The notes under the pieces were generated by a model. The model was not told the origin of the DNA and did not search any database. It saw nothing but the letters and a program-made list of their open reading frames with translations. From Reclinomonas americana ATCC 50394 (lineage: Eukaryota; Jakobida; Jakobea; Jakobida), in assembly GCA_048213135.1 (NCBI GenBank), contig PS015238.1, forward strand, positions 2,072 to 46,652: a stretch of DNA of 44,581 nt, read 5' to 3'. This document shows positions 12,101 through 21,600 of this stretch, piece by piece. How positions within the stretch are numbered: the stretch's first letter is position 1; each line of letters opens with the position of its first letter. The translations under genes and the position numbers were made by a program.

Positions 12101-15100
12101 CGACTGCGACCCTCCACGTTCGAGGCAGGTCGGGTGGACGACAGGCGAGCACCACTTGCACTGCACGATTCACAGACGTCATCATCCGAACACACACAAC
12201 GCATGCGCCACATCGCCCCGACAACTGACCTCAAGTTGAGGCTGCGCAGCACCGAGAAGGTACTCTGCAGTACCCGACACAGCGACTCGATCACAAGGCG
12301 CTGAACAGTGGGCAAGTCGGGAAACGCAAACGTGTGGTGCGCGAATCGCTCGGCCTTGCTCAAGTGCACAAAGGGAACGTGCTCAGGGAACACGTCAATC
12401 AAAATCTCGCACACTCGTTCAAACGCGTTGTGATTCTCCGGCGCCCAGTCCACCGACATGACACGAAGCAACTCCTTGGATCGATGAAAGAATCCTGTCA
12501 CACGTTCGCACGACTCTTCAGCACAAGCGTTCCTCCGCCTCAGCAGCGAACACAAAACACACACAAACACACCATTGTGATGCTTGTAGTCGTCCTCGTC
12601 CATCACCGTGCGCTTGGCATCGGGTAGCTGCGTGAAATAGTCCAACGTCGCCTCCATGGCCACCTGCTTCTTGGCATGGCGACAGGCGCCAGCCACGAAT
12701 ACGAGATACTCGCTTGTCCATTGAGGTGAGAACTGTGTGACACGAAAGAGTGGGTAAAATAAAAATAGAGGCTACGGGTGTACCACGCAGAAGCGACGGC
12801 ACCTTGTCGACGTAGAGGACTCGTGCGCGCAAATGTGACAGCGAGAACGTGTCCGACTTGATGGTGTCCGCATGTTTGCTGACAATCTTGACGAGCCACT
12901 GTTCCAGTTCCTCCTCGCTCAGTAGCTTGATGCCGTCGCGGGTGAGCAACGTCAGCAGCATGGGCGGCTTGTGGTACTTGACAATGTGGATGTTGTTCAT
13001 CATGGGGTCGTCGGGAGGCAAGAACTTGAAGCGCGACGGGAACAACTCCTCCTCGGCGGCCGTGGACGCGGTACCGCCTGCCGCACCATCTTCGCCGGCA
13101 CGCATGATCGCGCGCAGCATGGCCACCGTTGAGTTGATTGGAGGGTCGGTGGAGTGCGTGTCACGAGGAACCGCCGACGGATTACTGCATCGTGACGAAA
13201 CTCAGCACAACGGAAACTCACGGAAAGCATGCAACTGCGAGAGACAGGTGAGTACGCAACGCTCTGCTCTCCTCCTCCTCAATCTCCAGATCCCAGTCGG
13301 ACTCGCTGGAGTCGTCGGCTGCTGATGAGGCCGCCACCGCGGCTGCCATTGCCACAGCCGCACCCATGGATGCAGCGCCGGTGGCCGCCGACGAACCAAT
13401 CGGTGTTCCATTGCCGCCACGAGCAGAGAGAGCCAGCAGGGGCGATGCAGTGCCGGCCAAGGCATTCAGCGTCGGCTGCATCACCGACGATCCGTCCTCA
13501 GAGTCGAAAGCATCGCTATAATTGGAACCCGTGCCGATACTGCGATGCTTTGCTTGCTGGAGTCCGGACCGGCCGGCCACTGACTTGGCGGTCTGCAACA
13601 ACGAGAGCGCCTCGTGTTCCAGGATCGGATCGTCGATCTGGGACACACACATCGAGGCAATGAGAGTCGATCACACCTACGAACAAGAGATGAGGTGCGG
13701 ACGTGCCTTCCTGGCGCCCACGATGGCGTGCTTTTGGAACTGGAACGACAGATCGTCGTCGCCGAGGTCGAGTGCGATTTGAGCAATGTACAAACACGAC
13801 ATGGCAAATGGTCTGGAAGTATGAAGGTGCGCGTGTGAGACAGTCTCCTCTCACTTCCCTTTTCTCTCCTCCTCCCTCACCTGGGATAAAATACAGCACC
13901 CAACGGCGCAGAAGTACATAGCCTTATGGCGTCCACCAAATGCCGACCTGCCACTGTGGAGCGACCAGCGTCGAGAGCACACCGGCCCAACAACGCCTCA
14001 ATGTGCGCTCTCACCCCCGGCAACTCCACCTGAGCCCACGCACCCACAATTCAGCGACACGCATGAAACAGGCAGGTCTCACTCGATCTTTGTGGCAGCA
14101 GCTAATCACCGTGCTCAAAGCCTCCAACGCCCGCTCCAACATCTCGGTGGCGGCCGTAATGTTCTGCAGCTTGATCAACGCCTCGCTCATGTGAGCCAAG
14201 CACTCGGTCTGCAGTCGGTCGACTGCGGACGACAAAAAAGACGATGAGCGACCCGACCCCTCACGCATCACGCTGAATGAGAGACGAAACAATCGGCTCC
14301 GCTCAGCGTGTCGCGATACGACGAAATGCGACTGTACGACTGCTCCAGGCGCTGGAAGCACTCGGCATCTAACCGCTTGTCGCGAAACAGGAGAGCCGTG
14401 TCCATCGACACGCGACACTCGTTGACCACGTCACCCTGCTCGCGTGCGGCCGATAACCTGCTCTCCAAGTTGCGTACTTGCTGCGACACATCCACATAAT
14501 CGTCCTCCTCTCCCTCGTAGCCAGTGGCGGCCGACGACGACGTGGCCGACTTGCGTGATGGAGATGAGCCGAGGGCGGCCACGGCCTCGAGAAAAGACTC
14601 CTCGTCGACACCTGTGTGACAACATTGGTGAGATGGCCCACATGCGCGACCCCTTCCGCTGTACGCAACGTGGAAGGCCGGGTACCAGATCGGCAAACAC
14701 ACGAAGCAACTCGCGCTCCTCATCCGTGATCTTGTGACCGCCGTTGGCCGACGCTCCCGCTCCTCCACTCCACGAACCACGACGCCGACTCGACAATCGT
14801 TTCCTCACCAAGTCACGCTGTGCTCTCTTGCTGCGCGCCAGTGCCCCTTGCAGGCCTGCATCACGCCAAATAAGCACCTGTCATTCAACAACCCTCACTG
14901 GCACATCCACACGCACCACCAGGCGCTGGTGGAGGTCTCTTGCGCGCCGAGTTATTAAACAAGTGTCCCTGTCCATCGGCAGTGACAGGCGTCGCCGTCG
15001 CCGAGTTCTGCCCACTGCCACCACCACCACTGGCACTGCCACTGGCCGTCGCCGCCGCTGTGAAATGATCGGGGGTGTTGGCAGGCGAGTCCTCAAAGAT

Positions 15101-15316
15101 GAAATCGTCGCCCCAATCCTCCTTTGGTGCATTGTCGGCCGAATGACCGAGGATCCTCAACTGCATGAGCGCGACAGTGAGTGTGGTGAGAAAGAGAGAG
15201 ACTCTCGCTCTCTCAGTCGTTGATCGCACCGGAGCTGGCCTCTGTTGCTTGGCAGCGGCACCGCCCACCACCAAGCCGCCCTCCTCAATATCTGACCAAT
15301 CCTCCGAGTCATCCAT
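6162..15316 (-). CDS. Giant TPR-rich protein, function unknown, possible CHAT-like C-terminal domain
   Basis: One continuous minus-strand gene with about 20-25 short introns; I estimate over 2,000 residues. The start MDDSEDWSDIEEGGLVVGGA at 15316 is acidic. A second acidic motif, KEDWGDDFIFED, follows near 15100. From about 14400 to 9350 there are many helical hairpins of TPR type, such as ALIKLQNITAATEMLERALE, YAIACFESSLQLYALMHPG and FVEALLWVDVLLSMC. Low-complexity linkers interrupt it: Ala/Ser with DSSESDWDLEIEEEE (13430-13260), Ser/Thr (9060-8970), a Gly/Val tract (8230-8140) and an Ala run (6480-6400). The C-terminal globular part (7960-6560) has YDVVVFYLPGTGF, YLLTNHSLRLFPWELMFQ and PVFLFTWADLIDVSEVLI. 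The LFPWELMF piece recalls CHAT or separase-type folds, but I see no convincing His/Cys pair. The stop is TGA 6162-6164. I do not recognise the family; a scaffold role is only a guess from the TPRs. Confidence 0.7.
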
Positions 15317-15945
15317 GATGATGATGATGATAACTGATCACTTGTGTTCTCTCGCTCGCTCCCTGAGGAGGAGACAAGACGGGAAACACACACGCGCGCG
15401 CGAGAGAGAGAGGCGTGTGTGCGTGTGTGTGTGGAGGGACCTGAGGCCACTGCGCGAAACCCTGCGTGTGTCGATGCATCATGAGCGAACAAACGAAGCA
15501 CAGAATCATCGCTCAATGACACATACAGAGACAGTGAGCACACGTGTGCGTGTGTGTGTGTCTGTCTATCTCTCTGTGTCACTGCCTGTGCACACGCGCG
15601 TGTGTGCGTGGAAAGAGAGAGAGACACACACAATGGCGCACACACTTCCTCACGCACTCACCACACACAGACTCCAATGCCGCACACGCGCTCACAATGG
15701 AGAACTACACCACAGAGACACTGTGTACACAGGAGAAGAGCACACACAGAGCTCACACTGACGCACACACACACACAAGGTCGTTGCACCAACAATGAGT
15801 CACACACAAAGCGCGCGGACAATCAATCACTCACACAAGTGCGACGAGTGCGTGCTGTCTCCCTGTGCNNNNNNNNNNNNNNNNNNNNGTTACACTAGTG
15901 TGTGCTCACTTTGTGTGTGTGTGTCTGTGAGAAGACAAAAGGAGA
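15317..15945. promoter_or_regulatory. Divergent intergenic region, CA/GT and GA microsatellite-rich
   Basis: About 630 bp between the divergent starts of the giant TPR gene (-) and the small QCR10-like gene (+). It is dominated by CA/GT and GA runs (about 15385-15440, 15540-15625, 15690-15780, 15915-15930) and includes the 20-N gap 15869-15888. I find no credible exon. It must hold both promoters, but no box is recognisable. Confidence 0.6.
15869..15888. other. Assembly gap (20 N)
   Basis: A nominal gap within the repeat-rich divergent intergenic region. Confidence 0.95.
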
Positions 15946-16255
15946 ATGCCAGTGCTGAAGATCAACGGACGCTACGTGCCCATTCCTCTGCACAAGCTGC
16001 GCCTGGGCAGCCTGGCCGTGCAAGCGTTGCGTGTCATCTACACACATGCACTCACACTCTTCTGTCTCCTCTGCCTCTCTCAGTCAGTGTGTGCGCGTGC
16101 GACATGGCATCTCTCTTTGCAACTCACTCTCTCTCTCTCTCACACACACACACAGTGCGGGTTGGGGCGTTGTTGGTGGCGCCGCGCTGACGTTTGCGCT
16201 GAAGGATCAATGGGCGGGCATTTTGGGCTTGAATCAGCCGGCTGAGGAAGAGTAA
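15946..16255 (+). CDS. 59-residue single-pass membrane protein, possible QCR10-type bc1 subunit
   Basis: Two exons, 15946-16025 and 16156-16255, join in frame (80 + 100 nt = 59 codons plus TAA). The intron runs gttgcg to a CA-repeat acceptor. The product begins MPVLKINGRYVPIPLHKLRL, has a hydrophobic glycine-rich helix (AGWGVVGGAALTFAL), then WAGILGLNQPAEEE. Short length, a basic segment before a single Gly-rich helix and an acidic tail resemble the QCR10 / 6.4-kDa subunits of the mitochondrial cytochrome bc1 complex. This is a resemblance in plan rather than clear identity; another small inner-membrane subunit is possible. It converges with the IQ-motif gene, 88 bp between stop codons. Confidence 0.55.
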
Positions 16256-16343
16256 CAGCAGCACGCACTGCATCTTCTGTGCATCTCTCTCTGTCTCTTC
16301 TTGCTTGCTGTGTGGAGAGGTAATACAACAAAACAAACGCTCT

Positions 16344-18462
16344 TCACTCGCCTCCTCCTCCTCCTCCTGCTGCTGCGGGCTGCAGCTCGAGCAGCACGTC
16401 GAATGTGGCCTGGCGACACACATGGGAGTGCTGCTGACGCAAGTGTGCCTGTTGCGTGAGCTCAGCGTCGTGTTCCAGCAGTGCGTCCCAGAGCAGGTGG
16501 TGCGCGGCTGGCTGGGAGAAGTGATCGCGGAACCANNNNNNNNNNNNNNNNNNNNCAGGCGTTGCTGTGTGGTGGCCTCAGATTGCGCGGCCTCGCGGAG
16601 GGCTTCGCTGGCCACGCGCTCCAGCATGACGCGGAGAAGGTGTTGCTCCAGGGCTGTGTCGGCTGCACACTCGGCCGCCACGGCGTGTGCGGCGTCGTCG
16701 ACGTAGGCGTCGAGTACCTCTTCGGTGGTTTCGAGAGCGCGGCGGCCGCGGACGTGCTCGTCGGCGATCTCGGCCACGCATTCGGTCACGACGCGGCGAC
16801 ACTCGTTGCGTACGTGCGTGGCCACCACGTGCTCGCACGTCTCCGCCAAAATGAGTGCGCCCTGCATCGACACGTCGTCGTGTCGCAGTGTCACCGTGTG
16901 CGCGACTGCTTGCCGCTTCGCCGCCATGTGCGAGCGCACAATGTCTGACAGGCACTCGCGAACGACCGCCGCCGTCTGCTGTCGCACCACCTCTCCCACA
17001 ATGATGTCGGCCGTGGGTCGAACGAGCGCCAGCACTGCCTCGTCGTTGGCGGTGCTCGGTAGCGCCTGCGAACGTGGATCGGCCAGCACCGACGCCAGCA
17101 CGTCGGGCAGGAACGACTTGCGAATCAAGTGCGTAATCACCATGTCGGCCACCGCATTCGCATTCTTGTCGAGGTATCGCAGTTGGCGACGCTTCAGCGC
17201 CGACTTGCGTCCCAGGTGACCGCGGTAGGTCTTCTGAATGCGAGTGGCGGCTTGATTCCGCCGTGACATTTCTAACGCGAGGGAAAAACAAAAATGAGCA
17301 CGAGGAAACAGTCTGTGAAGCGCATGCACGAATGCACCATCAAACTTGAGATATCTCTTCTGGTCGGCCTTGGCGATTTGCGGCCGCAACGAGGCCGCCT
17401 CGCGCTTGGCCTCCTCCCGTTTCCTCTTGCTCGGCGACGACGAGCGATGTGTGCTGCGTCGCCGATCTCGATGCCGATCTCTGTCGCGATCCCTGTCCCT
17501 GTCCCTGTCCCTATCCCTTTCACGTTCCCGATCGCGGTGCTCCCGATGCCCACCATGATGTCGTCGGTGCGACTCCCTCTCCCGATGCTCACGATGCCGC
17601 CGGTGATTCGAGTGGCGCCGATGCCGCCGATCCTCCGCGTCCCGCTGCCGTCTCCGATGCTGCCGATCATCCGCTCTCCTGCGCCGCTGCTCTGCGTCCT
17701 CACAATCGGAGCACGAGCACGATCCATCATCACCATCAGACGACGACGAGTCATCCTCCGAGTGCGACAGTGGCGGTGGCGGCGTGGTCGACGACGACGA
17801 CGAATCCGACAACGACATCTCATCACTGCGCCGTCTCCTCTCCTTGCGCGCCATTGGCTTCATCGGCGGAAGCACCTCCCCTCGATTACGATAGCGATTA
17901 CGATGCCGTTGCGCGCGGACCTCACTGCAACGCACAGGTCGTGAGCATGTGGTGAGCATGCGCGCGAGACAAGACGAGCGGAACTTGACAGTCTGCGTCT
18001 CACTCGGCGCCGACAGCGCTCCCCGAGACAGCGCCGACAATGGAGTGGCCACCATACTCGGTGTCGCACCAGAGCTCTCTGGTCGTGATGGTCGCAGCGA
18101 CGAGGAAGCCACCTTTCCCACACACACACACAGTCAGAGCGATGGAAGAGAGTGTCTCTCGAGAAACAGACAGACCGAGGCAGCTTGATACGCAGAGACT
18201 TGATGCGCGCCTGAAGGCGTCACATAGTAGTACTGTGATGGATGAACCGCATTCGCCGCGGCCACAGTCACCGGGTATCTGATCACCTATGTGTGAGAAA
18301 GAGGAAGAGGAAAGAGGTGACTAAAGAGGCACTCAACAGTCCATAATAAGGCGGTGCACCCGCGGCCGCCATGTGGTGCTGAGGAGGAGCATATGGATGT
18401 GGTAATGGATGATGGTGGAGAAGAGGGGGAACAGCCGCAGCCGCCGCGGAGTACGGATACAT
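16344..18462 (-). CDS. RD/RS-rich protein with IQ motif and Pro/Tyr/His-rich N-terminus
   Basis: Read on the minus strand from MYPYSAAAAAVPPLLHHHPL (18462). The junctions YYGL/YPVTVAAANAVHP (acceptor cag before 18265) and QAAS/VASSSLRPSRPE keep frame. The middle (about 17880-17400) is extremely charged: an acidic Ser/Asp stretch, then Arg/His-rich sequence with a perfect Arg-Asp dipeptide run, like splicing-related RD/RS domains. An intron at about 17340-17275 leads to an IQ motif, AATRIQKTYRGHLGRK, at about 17260-17200, the usual site for calmodulin or a myosin-light-chain-like protein. A long helical region follows (17170-16556). After the 20-N gap the frame changes and ends in LELQPAAAGGGGGGE at TGA 16344-16346. 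I do not recognise the family. The true start could be slightly upstream (an ATG near 18532). Confidence 0.65.
16536..16555. other. Assembly gap (20 N)
   Basis: A nominal gap inside the last part of the IQ-motif gene. The coding frame differs on the two sides, as expected if the true gap length is not 20. Confidence 0.95.
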
Positions 18463-18674
18463 CCCTCCCTCCCACACAACCGATTTTTCGACACACCGTT
18501 AACGTCGCAGTGTCCTCTTCGTATGGTGGCACATGTTAAAACAACCGCAGACAGAGGGAAATGGATTGTGGAGTAACACGGGGGTAATGTGTAATCGTGT
18601 GCACGGGCGTCGCAGTTGTGTTGTTGCGAGGAGTGTCCCGCGACGTTCTCCTTTCAATCACTTTCTCTCACAGC

Positions 18675-21600
18675 ATGCACGGTGTGCGCAAGTCAGATGG
18701 AGCAGCGCGTCAAGCTGCGGCTCGCGCCAAGATTGAGAACTATTGCACCTTGTCAGCGCGCAGTCTTGAGCTTGTGCGTGACATGCTCTCTCTCTCTCTT
18801 TCACACTCTCACTCACTCTTGTCTCTGCGTGCGTGCGTGTGTGTTTGTGTGTGTAGCGCAAGGCCAATGCGCTGACTGCGGAGAGCCTGGAGGTGACTGC
18901 GCAAACGCTGCTCATCAATCCGGATTATTACACATTGTGGAACTTTAGGCGCGATGTGCTCACGCACATGATTGACAGCATGTTGCGTCTCTCTGCTCCT
19001 CTCTCAGTGTGTGTCTCTCTTTCGTGCGCATGGTTGCTCATATGTGGTGCATAAGGACTGATGAGAAGGAGGTTGTGGCGCTCAAGCAGCGCGAGTTGAG
19101 CTTCAACAAGGACGCGCTCAAGATCAATCCGAAGATCTACGCCATCTGGAATCACCGCAAGTGGGTGCGTTGCTCCACCCATTCCGCACAAGTCTCTCTC
19201 ACACACATGCACGAATGAGGAGACGAGACAAGGCGGTGGAGAAGAGCGAACACGTGGGATGTATTTCTGTAGCTGACACCACGTTGCGTGTGTGGATCAG
19301 GTGGTGGAGAAGTTCCCGGCGTGCTGGGAACACGAGCTGTTCTTGTGCGAGCAGCTGCTGTCGCTGGATGAGCGGAATTGTTGAGTGTTTGTGGGCATCG
19401 ACTTGTCTGGATGGAAGATGGATTCGTTGTTGACTGTGTACGTCGCGCCTGTCGCAGTCCACTGCTGGAACTATCGGCGATATGTGTTGTCGCTGGCGGG
19501 AGTGCCGGCTGAGAAGGAGATCTTGTTTTCCAGGAAGAAGATTGACAAGGTGGGTGTGGGTGTTCAATCGTGGCTCTGTCTGTCGTTCAGCAGTTGTGCG
19601 AGACGCATGTTTAGGCCTACTAGTTTACTGGTAGAACCCTACGTTCCGAACGTAGTGGACCGCGTTCGATTCGCGGGTGGGCCTTTCCTTTTTGTTGAGC
19701 GTGCTCACTTTTTTTTTCTATTAGCTGGCTCGTCTCTTTGAAGTCTTCCGGTTGTCTTTGCACGCGTTGTTTTCGTGTTGTGGTTAGAAGTGTATACGAT
19801 AGTAGTAGAGTTCTTCTCTTCTGCCTCTCCTTCTTCGTGCGCCCCGCCCTTGATCTCCAGCAGAGGCTGTCGTGTCCTGTCACCCCCCACCCCATTTGTA
19901 CTATTTTTGACTTTTCATCATATCGACTCTCGATTCATCGCCTCCGTTGCCTTGCGTTCAACCCTACAGCATTCGCATACACCCTATCTTACGTCTTCTG
20001 CATGTTGGGTTCAGAGGTCGTCGTATACTTGCACGCTGGGTTTTCTGCCTGCATTGCATTTCTGAAAGATTTTATTCCCATTCTCTCCCATTTCAAGAGT
20101 GCTCTTTGTCGCCGTACCATAGTGATAAGCAACACATGGCCTGCTAGTTTACTGGTAGAATCCTACGCTACGAACGTAGTGGACCGCGTTCGATTCGCGG
20201 GTGGGCCTTTCCTTTTTGTCGATTTGTCGTAACTTTTCGTTGCATGTCTCCTTTTTTTCCGCGCACACATTCTTTCGTTCCGCAACTTGATCGTGTTGCT
20301 GCAGGGGTGCTGAATGCTTCATATCTCTGTCTCCGCCTGCCTGCTCATCTCCGTTAACCTCTGCAGAAGTTGTCTTGTCCTGTAACCCTGCTCGTACTAT
20401 TTTTGATATCCTTCTTGTCGACACTTGATTTGTGGTTTCCTTTGCCTTTCGCTGGACCCGATGTTGACTGCGTGTTGGGTTCAGAGGTCAAATGCTCGCG
20501 TTCTGGCTATCGTGTGTTGCATTTTCTGTCATTGCATATTTCCACACTTTGCATCTCGCTGTCAAGAATGCTTTTGTTGCCTACCATATTGATGTACGGA
20601 AGCAACACATGGCCTGCTAGTTTACTGGTAGAATCCTACGTTCGGGACGTAGGGAACCGCGTTCGATTCGCGGGTGGGCCTTTCTTCTTTTTTTCTTTTG
20701 TGCCTCTATGTTCCTTTGTGTCGTTTACCATTTGCTCACCACTGATCTGTACTCGCTTGTTGCATGCTGCATGCAGCATCTCCGTTCCCACTCCACCCTT
20801 CGCTCTCTCCCTGCCGTTGCCTGCTGTCACTTCTTGTCGTATTGTCGTGTCCTTGCACCTCCCAACCCTACTGTCCTATTTTTGACCATTTTCAACACGT
20901 CTCGCACACTCGTTCCTCGCTCGCCATCTTCGTATCAACCCCTGGTGTCCGTGTTGTATAGATGCGCGTAGCAGTGTGCATTTGAATACTTGCTGAAGCG
21001 ACACAATGACACAGCGTGCATGACGTGTGCATTGCATTCGGTGCAGCACATTCATTTCCCTTTCATCCCTTGCCTCCCTTTGCCTCGCTATCTCAACCAC
21101 GCCCTCACGTCACCTGTTGCAAGGGTTAGGAGAAGCACTTGACATGGCCTACTAGTTTACTGGTAGAACCCTACGCTTCGAACGTAGTGGACCGCGTTCG
21201 ATTCGCGGGTGGGCCTTTCCTTTTTGTTGATTTGTGATCATTTTTCGTCGACAGTCTTCTTTTTGCCGCGCACCCATTCTTTTGCTCTGCAACTGGTTCG
21301 TGTTGCTGCATGAGTTCCAAATGCTTCGCCTCTCTCCCTGTATCTCTCTGTGCCTGCGTGCCCATCTCCGTTTACCTGTGCAGAGTGCTCGTATTATTTG
21401 ATATCCTTCCTTTCGACTCTTGATTCGTGGTTTTCATTGCCTGTCGTTGGGCCCTATGATTACGAGCTGTCTTGCATCTTCTGCGTGTTGGGATCAGAGG
21501 TCGCATGCTCACACTCTGGCTATCGTCTGTTGCCTTTCCTGGCTCCCTCAGGCATTTCTCTGTCAAAAATGCTCTTGCTGCCTTACCTTAGTGATTCACG

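Noticed and set aside
16124-16343. Extension of the IQ-protein frame to a tail rich in VCVCERERE
   Set aside because: That frame arises from the arbitrary 20-N gap; after the gap the frame LLWDALLEHDAELTQQ has coding character and ends at 16344.
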